Notes: a model not told the origin generated them from the sequence alone. Positions 47,862-57,230 are shown, numbered from the stretch's first letter. The stretch is 64,000 nt of DNA from Rhodoferax lithotrophicus (GCF_019973615.1 NZ_AP024238.1:4361989-4425988), one strand, 5' to 3'. A program made the numbers and translations.

Positions 47862-48587
47862 TTAGTTTTTGGGTTCTGTGGACTCGGACGACAGCTCAAC
47901 CGCCTGGATTGAAGCGCGGCGGCTGGCCAGCCATTTGCCCACCACCACCACCAGCAACGCCCCAGCGGCGGCAAACACGTAGTTGGCGTTGGGAATGCTG
48001 GCGGCCACAGACGGCGGCACGGACGGGTCGGTCAGCAACATGCCGCCAGCAATCCAGCCCAGCAGTGCCGCCCCCAGCGTGATCACCACGGGGAACCGAT
48101 CCATCAAGGTCAGCACCAGCTTGCTGCCCCACACCACAACAGGTATCGACACCAGAATGCCGAAGGTGACCAGCACCATGGAGCCATGTGACGCACCCGC
48201 CACCGCAATCACATTGTCCAGACTCATCACGGCATCGGCCACGATGATGGTCTTGATGGCCGCCAACAAGGTGGTTCCACCGTCGATGTTGCCGTGTTCA
48301 TCATCATGCTCGGGCAGCAGCAGCTTGATGCCAATCCACAGCAGCAACAACGCACCGACGATCTTCAGATAAGGCAAGGCCAGCAATTGCAGCGCGAAAA
48401 AAATCATCACCACGCGCAGGCCAATGGCCCCGATCACCCCCCAAAAAATGCCTTTGTTGCGCTGCGCGGGCGGCAGTTTTCGGCAAGCCAGGGCAATGAC
48501 GACAGCGTTGTCGCCCCCCAGCATGATGTCGATGGCGATGATCTGAAGAACAGATATCCAGAAGAGGGAGGAAGTTAAGTCAGGCAT
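47862..48587 (-). CDS. TerC-family (YjbE-type) integral membrane protein
   Basis: A 241-residue membrane protein with about seven hydrophobic segments. The acidic motifs IDIMLGGDNAVVIALACRKL and DAVMSLDNVIAVAGAS are the TerC hallmarks. Members are linked to metal ion export, including manganese, and to metal loading of secreted enzymes. A histidine/aspartate-rich loop (EHDDEHGN) lies between helices. A folded leader may precede it (48604-48694). Confidence 0.88.
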   Translation of the reverse strand: MPDLTSSLFWISVLQIIAIDIMLGGDNAVVIALACRKLPPAQRNKGIFWGVIGAIGLRVVMIFFALQLLALPYLKIVGALLLLWIGIKLLLPEHDDEHGNIDGGTTLLAAIKTIIVADAVMSLDNVIAVAGASHGSMVLVTFGILVSIPVVVWGSKLVLTLMDRFPVVITLGAALLGWIAGGMLLTDPSVPPSVAASIPNANYVFAAAGALLVVVVGKWLASRRASIQAVELSSESTEPKN

Positions 48588-48920
48588 ATTCAGTCAAACG
48601 TTTCAGTGGGCGCAGGCCTCCGCAAGGCCGGCCTTTCCCCACATCTGGGGAGCGAGCGCATGGGCGACTTCCGCGAGCGAGGATTGTGCCACTGGGGACC
48701 CTGATGGCCACCAGCGCTGTACCCATGCCCGTTTGGGGCCAGATGGCCTTTTCGACCATGTGGCGAATCTTGGCCTCGGCGCTGCGCCCGTTTTGGGCAG
48801 CCCACAGTTGGATGGCAAAGATGGCATCGTTAACTTTTGATGGCACCCAACCTGAAAAACATCCACCACGTCCGCAAGGGGCCAAGGGCAACTCATAATT
48901 TCAGCCTCAGGAGCCGTCAC
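48588..48920. other. Gene-free region between the TerC gene and glycerate kinase
   Basis: A 333-base divergent region. It contains a candidate structured leader of the TerC gene. The rest shows no recognisable gene; the open frames there do not resemble known proteins. The glycerate kinase promoter must lie here on the plus strand. Confidence 0.45.
48604..48694 (-). promoter_or_regulatory. Candidate structured 5' leader of the TerC-family gene
   Basis: On the minus strand CAGTGG (48694-48689) can pair with CCACTG (48609-48604), closing a multi-arm fold. Inside are a CCCCA / TGGGG hairpin with a 4-base loop and a GGCCT / AGGCC hairpin with a 5-base loop. The element ends 16 bases before the start codon. 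TerC genes often have manganese riboswitches, but the conserved yybP-ykoY sequences are not seen. Confidence 0.4.
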
Positions 48921-50198
48921 ATGCCCAACACTCTTCCCACGCCCCCGCGCGCCCTGCTGCGCCAGATGTTCGATGCCGCCGTCGCCGCCGCGCAGCCCGC
49001 GCTGTGCCTGCCCGCCCATTTACCCGCGCCACCCAAGGGCCGCACCATGGTGATCGGCGCTGGCAAGGCCTCGGCCGCCATGGCACTGGCCCTGGAGGCG
49101 CATTGGCCCGGCCCGCTCGAAGGCCTGGTGATCACCCGCTACGGCTACCAGCAGCCGTGCCAGCGCATCGAGATCGTGCAGGCCGCGCACCCGGTGCCTG
49201 ATGCGGCCGGCTTGCAGGCCACGCGGCGCCTCCTGCAAACGGTGCAGGGTTTGACGGCTGACGATTTGGTGATCGCCTTGATTTCCGGCGGTGGCTCTTC
49301 ACTTTTGGTAGCACCTGGCGCAGGTTTGACGCTGGTGGACAAGCAAAATGTCAACAAATCCCTGCTGGCCAGCGGTGCCAACATTTCCGAGATGAACTGC
49401 GTGCGCCGCCACCTCTCGGGCATCAAGGGTGGCCGCCTGGGTGCGGCCTGTTACCCGGCGCAATTGCTCACCCTGCTGATCTCCGACGTGCCGGGCGACT
49501 CGCCGATGGACATTGCCTCTGGCCCGACCGTGGCCGACTCAACCACCTGCGCGGACGCACTGGAGATCGTCAACCGCTACCAGATCACCCTGCCCGCTGC
49601 CACCCGCCAGTTGCTGGAAAGCGGCGCAGGCGAAACCGTGAAACCCGGCGATGTGCGCTTGCAAAACAGCACGCTGCGCATGATCACCGCGCCGCAGATC
49701 GCGCTGGAAGCGGCGGCGAAAGTGGCGCAGGCGGCCGGCATCACCCCTTACATCCTGGGCGACAGCCTGGAGGGTGAAGCCCGCGACGTGGCCAAGGTGC
49801 TGGGTGGCATGGCCCGCCAGGTGGCGCTGCGCGGCCAGCCGTTCCAGACCCCCTGCGTGTTGCTGTCAGGCGGTGAGACCACCGTGACACTCAAAGGCCA
49901 GGGCCGGGGTGGCCGCAATGTGGAGTTTTTGCTGGCGCTGGGCTTGGCGCTAGTGGGCACAAAAGGCATTTACGCCCTGGCCGGTGACACCGATGGCGTA
50001 GATGGCGTGGAAGAAATTGCCGGAGCCCTGCTAACCCCCGACAGCCTCAACCTCGCCTGGGGCTTGGGCATGAACCCGCGCCATTTTCTGGATCACAACG
50101 ACGCCCACAGTTTCTTTCAGGCTCTGGGTGATTCGGTGGTGAGTGGCCCCACGCTGACCAATGTAAATGACTTCCGGGCGATTTTGATTGAGGCTTGA
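48921..50198 (+). CDS. Glycerate 2-kinase (MOFRL type)
   Basis: A 425-residue kinase phosphorylating glycerate in the serine cycle or glyoxylate/tartronate route. It shows GAGKASAAMALALEAHW, LISGGGSSLLVAPGAGLTL, HLSGIKGGRLG, ISDVPGDSPMDIASGPT and the C-terminal MOFRL part with LSGGETTVTLKGQGRGGRNVEF. I chose the ATG at 48921, with CAGGAG upstream. An in-frame ATG further up at 48837 adds residues unlike the family. Confidence 0.93.
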   Translation: MPNTLPTPPRALLRQMFDAAVAAAQPALCLPAHLPAPPKGRTMVIGAGKASAAMALALEAHWPGPLEGLVITRYGYQQPCQRIEIVQAAHPVPDAAGLQATRRLLQTVQGLTADDLVIALISGGGSSLLVAPGAGLTLVDKQNVNKSLLASGANISEMNCVRRHLSGIKGGRLGAACYPAQLLTLLISDVPGDSPMDIASGPTVADSTTCADALEIVNRYQITLPAATRQLLESGAGETVKPGDVRLQNSTLRMITAPQIALEAAAKVAQAAGITPYILGDSLEGEARDVAKVLGGMARQVALRGQPFQTPCVLLSGGETTVTLKGQGRGGRNVEFLLALGLALVGTKGIYALAGDTDGVDGVEEIAGALLTPDSLNLAWGLGMNPRHFLDHNDAHSFFQALGDSVVSGPTLTNVNDFRAILIEA

Positions 50199-50302
50199 GC
50201 ATGCCGCAGCTCAAAGACCCGTCAGCCTGACTTTCCGGCCATGAGCCATGGCATTTGTGGGAGCGGTAGCAGCTGCGATTCGCACCTGCCAACGATCCTA
50301 AA

Positions 50303-51502
50303 CTATGGAACCCTCAGCAACTGGCGCTGCAAACCCAGGCACTTATCCACCGCCCATTCAAGATTACCGCCAGAAGAGTGCTTACGTTGCCAATCAAGAA
50401 CAAACGGGACGACACGCGGGTCTTTAAAAAAACACAGTTGTCTTAATGCCATGAAAGTGGTCTCTGGCAACTTTGCACCATCCATCGATGGTGTCTGACG
50501 TAGCGTTGACATCAGAGCACTCATCAGCCAATCGAAGTCTTTTGGCCATGTTGCGGGGGGATTTGTCGGGAGGAGGTCATCCGGCTGGTCAATGAGCTCC
50601 AGCTTCAATCCATCAACGCTGAAAAAAAAGCCTTCTTCGTCATAGGCAAAACGCAAGCGATCAAGCAACTTTGGTTGGTCTTGCAACTGCTTCCATACCG
50701 GGTTGGTGGGTTCGGTGATGCCCGTAGCGCGGGCAAAAATCGCCCACGGCGAACTCTGCCGAGGTTTGAAACTGAATTCGTAAGTGACTTTCCCGCTTGA
50801 CGAAAATTGCTCTGACACATACCAGCGGCTGACTACTTTGAACTGGTGAATACGATGTAACGCAGTACGGGTTGCGATCCACACATCATTGCGAATTGGG
50901 TCGCCCTGTATGAACTGCACAAACCCATCTGCCAAATCCATTTTGGGAAGCATTTGTACCAATAAGCGCCCCTTGTGCAGTGACAAGACATGCACACCGG
51001 TGCCTGGGCCGTCCCCCCATTCGCCAGGGCTGACACTGCCCAACCAAAGTTGTCGATTGACTACTGCAAGTGCTGACACCCGGTCACATTTGTCAAGAAA
51101 TGTCTCCAGGGGATGCCCGTTTTTCCAAAACTGAAGCGCAATTTCTACCCCCTCGTCACAGTAGCCTAGTCGGGACTCGAATACCGTCCCATCAGACACT
51201 ACCCAACGATCCCCAATGATGTCATCGCCATTGGATGCGCGCAAAATTCCTACCTTGGGCGAATTGGATTCGATAAATTCTTTGCTCAAAATCTGCTGAT
51301 CAATCGGCTCGGCAATGCCGGGTTTTCGACCGATCTTGTAAACCCCATGCGGAGAAACAAGTGCGATGGAGTCGCGCGAAAAGCGCATTTCTTTGAACAC
51401 TGGAAGCGAAATGTCATCGGCGATACCCGCCTGTGTGGGCAACGCCAACAACCAAACAACACTTCCAAGCAACGAGCGCAGGAACCAACCCATGAGTTTC
51501 AA
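50303..51502 (-). CDS. Secreted protein of unknown function (third gene of the LAS-peptidase cluster)
   Basis: A 399-residue protein with a signal peptide (WFLRSLLGSVVWLLALPTQA, cut before GIAD). No family is recognised. The middle has beta-rich stretches such as RQLWLGSVSPGEWGDGPGTG and NDVWIATRTALHRI that could be propeller blades; the C-terminus is helical. Its ATG overlaps the stop of the upstream gene by four bases (ATGA), so the two are co-translated. A start at the second Met (51493) is possible. Confidence 0.75.
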   Translation of the reverse strand: MKLMGWFLRSLLGSVVWLLALPTQAGIADDISLPVFKEMRFSRDSIALVSPHGVYKIGRKPGIAEPIDQQILSKEFIESNSPKVGILRASNGDDIIGDRWVVSDGTVFESRLGYCDEGVEIALQFWKNGHPLETFLDKCDRVSALAVVNRQLWLGSVSPGEWGDGPGTGVHVLSLHKGRLLVQMLPKMDLADGFVQFIQGDPIRNDVWIATRTALHRIHQFKVVSRWYVSEQFSSSGKVTYEFSFKPRQSSPWAIFARATGITEPTNPVWKQLQDQPKLLDRLRFAYDEEGFFFSVDGLKLELIDQPDDLLPTNPPATWPKDFDWLMSALMSTLRQTPSMDGAKLPETTFMALRQLCFFKDPRVVPFVLDWQRKHSSGGNLEWAVDKCLGLQRQLLRVP

Positions 51503-52608
51503 CGCCCCGAGTCCATCCGATCCATCAAGTAACGCAAATCAAACATCAGTGCCCTTGCGGCTACGCGGTCTAGCGTCAGGATTGGGGCTGCATTGCGTTG
51601 CACTGGTGTACGCGGCAACGCTTCCGAATCATGATCATCATCGTCGTCTTCGCCTGCTTTGTCATCACCCAGCTCACGCTGATGATCAGCGCATTCCTTG
51701 CGTATGGCCGCCACCGCCGCCCGAACGGCGTGTTTGTTGTTTATTTCCAGCGCGGGAATCAGCACATCAAACTGGCGATTCAGCCGTGTCAGCACATCGG
51801 CATTGATGTGCCCGTATTTCAGCCAAGTTTGAACATGGGCCTTGAGCCGCCTTGCAAGCTCTGCGCCGTTGTACGGATTGGGAACGGGAATGATGGGGGC
51901 CAGTACCGGCACCAGCAAGTAATCCAGCTCTTCGATCTCATTGACCTTCGCCGTCCAGAACGGGGTTTCTGGCAACCCATCGAGCCCCCAGGGTTCTTCA
52001 ATACTCCCCTGCAGATACGTGCGTGCCACACCTGGCAGCTCCGGCCTCAGCACAGTAAAGCCCCCCTGTGAACGACCAGGTTCGATGCCATCGGGGTCTG
52101 TGTCTTTTAAGCCCGGTGTCCAGACGAAACTGGTTTGCCCTTCTTTCTCATCGACCCGCAGCCCGGCACTCCAGCCTTTGGGTGCTTTGACCACGCTGGA
52201 TTCAAAATTTCTTTTCACTTTGAGCTGTGCCCACTGTTGCTTGTCTTCGGTCTCGGGATCAGTTTTTGCGTTGGCAGTAACGAGCGGCAAATTCGGGATT
52301 GTGTAGATCAATGGGATACCCCAGATGCGAATCACGCTGAGTTTTTGTTTTGCACCCCGCTGGTTGCGCACGGTGTATTGGTACGAAAACGGTGTGCCAT
52401 TGCCTGCAACACTGGATTTGATGCTTGGCCGAATGGCTGTGCGGGCCTCATAGGTCTTGTTGACCCACTGCGCAGTTTCCGGGTCTTGGTAGTAGAGCCT
52501 CCACACGTTTTGTTGCGTATCAAAAACCGCGCTGTCTTGAGAATGGGCTTGCCCCATGCCCAGCAACAAGATTGACAGGATAAAGTGAATGTGTTTGGTG
52601 ATGTGCAT
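51499..52608 (-). CDS. Secreted protein of unknown function (second gene of the LAS-peptidase cluster)
   Basis: A 369-residue protein with a signal peptide (IHFILSILLLGMGQAHS, cut near QDS). The first half is beta-rich (FSYQYTVRNQRGAKQKLSV, GWSAGLRVDEKEGQ). The second half is helical and contains an Asp-rich tract (GEDDDDDHDSE). No known domain is seen. It begins three bases after the upstream gene, and its stop overlaps the downstream start. Confidence 0.75.
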   Translation of the reverse strand: MHITKHIHFILSILLLGMGQAHSQDSAVFDTQQNVWRLYYQDPETAQWVNKTYEARTAIRPSIKSSVAGNGTPFSYQYTVRNQRGAKQKLSVIRIWGIPLIYTIPNLPLVTANAKTDPETEDKQQWAQLKVKRNFESSVVKAPKGWSAGLRVDEKEGQTSFVWTPGLKDTDPDGIEPGRSQGGFTVLRPELPGVARTYLQGSIEEPWGLDGLPETPFWTAKVNEIEELDYLLVPVLAPIIPVPNPYNGAELARRLKAHVQTWLKYGHINADVLTRLNRQFDVLIPALEINNKHAVRAAVAAIRKECADHQRELGDDKAGEDDDDDHDSEALPRTPVQRNAAPILTLDRVAARALMFDLRYLMDRMDSGR

Positions 52609-52611
52609 GGT

Positions 52612-53911
52612 TTACTTCTCCGATGTCCAGCAGGCCGTTTGTTTTTCCAGATACACATGAAAGTGCGGGTTCTTCACATAGTGGTGAAGAATTGAAAAAG
52701 GGAAGCTCACCTTTTTGTTCTTGCAAAACTTGTCGTAAAAAACCTTTTGCTTGGGCGCAGAAATCGGGTTGCCGGCACGAGCAAACGATATGTCGATTTC
52801 GCGCCCTTCTCGATGACCAGCATGAGGAGCCTTCCAATTCGACGTGATGTCGTAGCGCCCGCCCCAATACAGGCTGGCATCGTTCAAAGCCACCGTGCCC
52901 CACCCCTCAGCAGCGAAGTCAGAAATCATTGCACGTAGGTTTTGCCGCGATTGCTCCGTCAAGTAGTACTGATTGTGGTGATACCGCCCATTGCCTTGGT
53001 GCGTTTTGTCAACACTGGTCAGGGCGTAAACAAAAGTACCATCTGCGTTTTGGGGCGCATTGGGAGAAATGGGCAGCAGGTCTGGCACCTTGACCTGTAT
53101 TTCTTTTGTGGCGGGGCTGTTGGCGCAGGTGGCGCAAGTGGCTTTGACGGTGTGAGTGCCCGCCACTTCGGTAGCGATGAAAGTGACTTTGACCTCGCCA
53201 TTGGCATCTGTGATGCCTTGGGTGCCACTGAGTGTGCCTTTGAGTCGGGCGGCATCGTGGTGCTCGTGGCCGCCGGAGTTGGGGGTCACATCCACGGAAA
53301 ACTGCACCGCAACGCCCGCCTTTGGCGCTGTACTGTCTGTGACCTTGGCGGTCAATGTGGCCACCGCGCTGCCACCTGTCCCGGAAGGGCGAGTTTCGCT
53401 GGGGCCTGAAAGGCTGATGTTTGCGACTGATGTTTGCGTGCAGCGAAGAATATAGCCAGGGGCATAGGCCACATCAAGCGTTCGCGCAATGCGGCCATCG
53501 ATACAGACACCCTTTATGGCCTTGAAAAACAGAATCGACATGCCCGGAAAGTTGGCAAGAGGGTATGTGCCAGAGTCAAAAAAATTGATCTCACCCGCTC
53601 CACCTCCAGCAACAAAAGACAGATCCGCCGAGATGTAAACACCACCGCAAATTTGTTCTAGAGACAGTGCGGCATGAATTCCGCTGGGGCCAAAGACGGC
53701 CTGCTTAGCCGCAGCCAATGCAGCTGCCTCACTGTCGTAGATGTTTCCGTCGTAACCATTCGGGAGATTAGGAAAAAGTTCGGGGTCAAAACCCAATGGG
53801 GGGGTTAAAGCCGCACTGCGTGAGTGCATTGGCGTTGGTCGAAATCGCAATCAGAAAAATCAAACAGCATCGAATAACGACAGCGAATGACCTTGGTAAG
53901 TTAGATGACAT
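52612..53911 (-). CDS. Secreted Ig-like protein with LAS-type zinc peptidase signature (frame broken at a G7 tract)
   Basis: A signal peptide begins at the ATG at 53911 (MSSNLPRSFAVVIRC, then CLIFLIAISTNANA) with GGGAGGG upstream. It ends in a different frame from the body. The + strand has seven G at 53798-53804; with six, the two join as QCGFNPPLGFDPELFP and give 432 residues. The body (open from 53850) holds an invasin-like Ig domain (residues 140-255 of the body frame) and a C-terminal domain. The motifs HREGREID (346-353) and HFH (396-398) match the HxxGxxxD and HxH zinc ligands of LAS peptidases such as MepA and D-Ala-D-Ala peptidases. Cell-wall cleavage is plausible but inferred. Confidence 0.72.
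53798..53804. other. G7 tract at the frame junction
   Basis: Seven G on the + strand (seven C in the coding sense) sit exactly where the signal-peptide frame and the body frame separate. Losing one base joins them. Confidence 0.85.
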
Positions 53912-54087
53912 GAAAACCCTCCCCTGGGGCTCAGTTTCTTTCGCCAAAAGCCAAATGTCAACACAGTTCTGAGTGGCAGCAGTTTGCGTCTAGGAAAAAC
54001 AACAGCATCACAACCAAATTTGAGGGCGATCCTGGTAACGTGGTGACCTGAGAGAATGGCCATCTTTGCCTGCTCCCCATTCCTCTT

Positions 54088-54480
54088 ATGAAATTCATCA
54101 TCCGAAGCTTCTTCAAAACTCTGCGCATCGTGCTCGGCCCCTTCATGCTGTTGTGGGAATGGGCCAGCCGTCCCAAAGGCGTGGTGCGTGCCCCGGCACA
54201 GCAACAAAGTGTGGATCAGCAGTGCCAGAGCCTGGTGCTGTACCAGTTTTCCACCTGCCCGTTTTGCATCAAGACCCGCCAGGAAATGCGCCGCTTGTCC
54301 CTGCCGATTGAGCGGCGCGACGCGCAGCATGACCTGCAGAACAGAGCCGATCTGGCGCAAGGTGGCGGCACGGTGAAAGTGCCGTGCCTGAAGATCAGCG
54401 AGCCAGGCGGCCAGACCCGCTGGCTGTATGAGTCGGGGGCCATCATCAGCTACTTACAGAAGCGTTTTACGGTGGCTTGA
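54088..54480 (+). CDS. Glutaredoxin-like protein with N-terminal membrane segment
   Basis: A 130-residue protein. A hydrophobic segment lies at about residues 5-25 (IRSFFKTLRIVLGPFMLLWE). The glutaredoxin/GST N-terminal fold follows with the active-site CPFC in QFSTCPFCIKTRQEMRR, cis-proline in VKVPCLKI, and ESGAIISYLQKRF at the end. It may act as a membrane-bound thiol-disulfide protein. No strong ribosome site is visible before the ATG. Confidence 0.87.
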   Translation: MKFIIRSFFKTLRIVLGPFMLLWEWASRPKGVVRAPAQQQSVDQQCQSLVLYQFSTCPFCIKTRQEMRRLSLPIERRDAQHDLQNRADLAQGGGTVKVPCLKISEPGGQTRWLYESGAIISYLQKRFTVA

Positions 54481-54497
54481 AGTGTGGCAGCGCTGCC

Positions 54498-57230
54498 TCA
54501 GACGGCAGGGCGGTGCGCCGCCCAGCTGGCGGGCACCTGCCATTGCGACATCCACAACGCAACGGTGTCGGCGGGCATGGCGTGAGCAATGGCATAACCC
54601 TGACCAAATTCACAACCCAATTCAATCAGGGCCTGTCCATGGGCTTCGGTTTCCACCCCTTCGGCCAGCGCCCGGCGGGTAAAGTTGCGAGCCAGATCCA
54701 GCACACTGTTGACGATGGCCGCGTGCTGGGCATCGTCCAGCATGCCGCGTACAAAACTCTGGTCGATCTTGATAGTGCGCGCTTCCAGCTGCTTCAGGAA
54801 GGTGAGTGAAGAGTAGCCGGTGCCAAAGTCGTCCAGCGCGCACTCAAACCCCATACGCTGCAAGTGGTTCACCAACGCGGACACATGCGCCATGTTTTCC
54901 AGGGCTCCGGTTTCCAGAATCTCCAGCTCCAACTGCCAGGGCTGAACGCTGGGTTGCGCATTCAACTGGCGTTGCAGCCGGTCTGCAAAATCGGGGTCGT
55001 GGAGTTGCAGGCTGTCAATGTTGACACTCACGGTGGTGCGGATACCCAGCGCGTTCCATTGGGCCAATTGGGCCAATGCGGTGTCAATCACCCAATTCCC
55101 CAGGTTGACGGCCATGGGGTGCTGGCTCAGCGCTGGGATGAACAAGCCTGGTAACAGCAAACCACGACTGGGGTGCTGCCAGCGAATCAGCGCCTCAAAA
55201 CCCACCACGGCCCCGCTGGACAAGTTGACTTTGGGCTGGTAGTGCAGCACAAACTCATTCTTCAGCAAACCCTGGTGAATCTCGTCAATACGCATGAATT
55301 GCGCACGGGTGGTTTCGTCATTGATCGGGTCAAACAGGTGTGCACGGTTTTTGCCAGCCAATTTGGCCAGGTACATGGCTTGATCCGCCTGGCGCAGCAG
55401 TTGTTCGGCATCCATTTTTTCAAGCTGGGGAAACAGCGTGATCCCAATACTGGCCGTGACTTGCAGCGAGATTCCATGCAGGATCATGGGGGCAGAAACC
55501 ATGTCCAGCAAAGCTTTGACCGGAGTCTCAAAAGCCTGCGGCTGTTCCAGTGGGCTCAAAATGACGGCAAATTCATCCCCCCCAATATGCGCCAGGTGGT
55601 CATGCGGGTGGGGCAACTGCCTCAGCCTGCGGCTGATTTCCAGTACCAGTTGATTGCCGACCTCTTGGCCATAACAGTCGTTGATGGCACTCAAGCCGTC
55701 CAGATCCAGATAGGTGACAGCCAGCACATGGTGCGCCTGGGTAGCCGCCTGCATGGCTTGTGCCAGGGTTTGCACAAACAGTTTGCGGTTGGGCAGACCG
55801 GTCAATGCATCGTGATGGGTGATGTGGTCAATTTGCTGACGATGGGTTTTCTGTTCGCTGATGTCCACGCTGATACCCGTCACCCAAAGGGGCTGGTTAT
55901 GGGCATCACGCTGCATCACCCGACCCAGGGTACGGCACCAAACCCAGTGACCATCTTTATGGCGCAGACGCAGTTCAGCTTCAAAATGGGGCGTGTCGCC
56001 ACGCAAATGACGGTCCATTTGCAACTGTTGTGCAGCGCGGTCGTCGGTGTGTATCCACGACAGATACATCGCGTAGGCCCCGGCCATCGGGCCGCGGTTG
56101 TCATAACCCAGCATGCGGGCAAAACGATCATCGTAGCGCACCGTCTGGGTATTCAGGTCAAGCTCCCAGGTGCCCGCCTGCACGGCATCCATGGCATTTT
56201 GCAGTCGCAGGCGCTCATCCTCCAGAGCGGTTCGGGCGACTTCACGCTCAGTGACATCGGTGAAGATGGCCATGGAACTGAGCATGCCATCCAGATCAAT
56301 GGCGGTGCGCTCAATGCTGGCCAAAAAGTGGCTGCCATCTTTGCGATACACCGGCATGATGAGCGCCGATCTTCTTTGATGGAGGCTGACGCTGCGTAAC
56401 GAGGAGGTCACCTCGGCAAAACACTCCGGCGGGTGAATGTCTTCAACCCCCAAGGCCAGCAACTCATCACGGGTATAGCCCAGCATGCGGCAAAACCACG
56501 GGTTCACAAACACAAACCCCAGCGAGCCCGGGTTGACTACCGCCAGTCCGGCAGGCAATTCGTCAATGATTTTGCTCAGATTTTTTTCAAAACGCGAGCC
56601 GCTGTGCTGATGGTCAGCGGTGTGCTCCAGCAGCAAACGCCAGCGGGCCTCGCTTTCGGCCAGGGCTTGTTCGGCACGCTGGCGACCCAGCTTTTCGTGC
56701 ATCAGTATCAACGCTTGGGACGACAGCGTTTGGTACATGCCGAGCACGGTCTGAATCAAGGTGGCGGTGGCACCCTGCATGTGTGCGTCAGCCTGGGCGT
56801 GGGCAGATGCCACACTGGCCCCCTGCCCAATGGCTTTGAGGGCCAAGGCCATGCGCTTGTCGTTGTCCAGAATGTGGTAGGCCAGCCACTGGATCAGGTA
56901 GGAAAACAAGTCGTCCAGCACCGCCTGAAAAGGCCGCCGGCTGGACTGCAGTTCCGCGATGTGGCTGAAAAACCGTTGATGGGTTTGGATGTGCTGAATC
57001 AGCCAGTCATCCCCTGCCAGCGCGGTTTTCCAAATGCCTTCCTCGGTGCGGAAGTGGTAATCAGCGTAGTCGCTCAGCTCGCCCAGAATGGCTTGGACTT
57101 CAGCCTCGGTGGCACCCTGGACATGTTGCTGTGCCAACTGGTTGATCAGGCTGACCAGCTTGCGGTGTTGCACGTCAATCAGGTCGATGCCGGTTTCAAG
57201 GTTCGGATTCCAGGGAAAAATTTCAAACAT
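54498..57230 (-). CDS. Hemerythrin-PAS-GGDEF-EAL cyclic di-GMP protein
   Basis: A 910-residue cytoplasmic protein with both cyclic di-GMP synthase and phosphodiesterase domains. The N-terminal hemerythrin (1-130) has the di-iron ligands: H in VQHRKLV, HFRTEE, HQRFF and HILDND. Two PAS domains (about 215-460) follow. The GGDEF domain has the intact GGDEFAVIL. The EAL domain has GFEALIRW, SVNIDSLQ, LELEILET, DDFGTGYSS and KIDQSFVRG, the usual catalytic residues. The oxygen- or iron-binding hemerythrin suggests redox control of cyclic di-GMP. Confidence 0.93.
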   Translation of the reverse strand: MFEIFPWNPNLETGIDLIDVQHRKLVSLINQLAQQHVQGATEAEVQAILGELSDYADYHFRTEEGIWKTALAGDDWLIQHIQTHQRFFSHIAELQSSRRPFQAVLDDLFSYLIQWLAYHILDNDKRMALALKAIGQGASVASAHAQADAHMQGATATLIQTVLGMYQTLSSQALILMHEKLGRQRAEQALAESEARWRLLLEHTADHQHSGSRFEKNLSKIIDELPAGLAVVNPGSLGFVFVNPWFCRMLGYTRDELLALGVEDIHPPECFAEVTSSLRSVSLHQRRSALIMPVYRKDGSHFLASIERTAIDLDGMLSSMAIFTDVTEREVARTALEDERLRLQNAMDAVQAGTWELDLNTQTVRYDDRFARMLGYDNRGPMAGAYAMYLSWIHTDDRAAQQLQMDRHLRGDTPHFEAELRLRHKDGHWVWCRTLGRVMQRDAHNQPLWVTGISVDISEQKTHRQQIDHITHHDALTGLPNRKLFVQTLAQAMQAATQAHHVLAVTYLDLDGLSAINDCYGQEVGNQLVLEISRRLRQLPHPHDHLAHIGGDEFAVILSPLEQPQAFETPVKALLDMVSAPMILHGISLQVTASIGITLFPQLEKMDAEQLLRQADQAMYLAKLAGKNRAHLFDPINDETTRAQFMRIDEIHQGLLKNEFVLHYQPKVNLSSGAVVGFEALIRWQHPSRGLLLPGLFIPALSQHPMAVNLGNWVIDTALAQLAQWNALGIRTTVSVNIDSLQLHDPDFADRLQRQLNAQPSVQPWQLELEILETGALENMAHVSALVNHLQRMGFECALDDFGTGYSSLTFLKQLEARTIKIDQSFVRGMLDDAQHAAIVNSVLDLARNFTRRALAEGVETEAHGQALIELGCEFGQGYAIAHAMPADTVALWMSQWQVPASWAAHRPAV

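Noticed and set aside
48580..48891. Minus-strand 103-codon frame upstream of the TerC gene
   Set aside because: It overlaps the candidate leader and the TerC start, has no clear ribosome site and no family resemblance.
48588..48920. yybP-ykoY manganese riboswitch before the TerC gene
   Set aside because: The conserved GGGGAGTA-type loop is not present on the minus strand; only a generic folded leader is supported.
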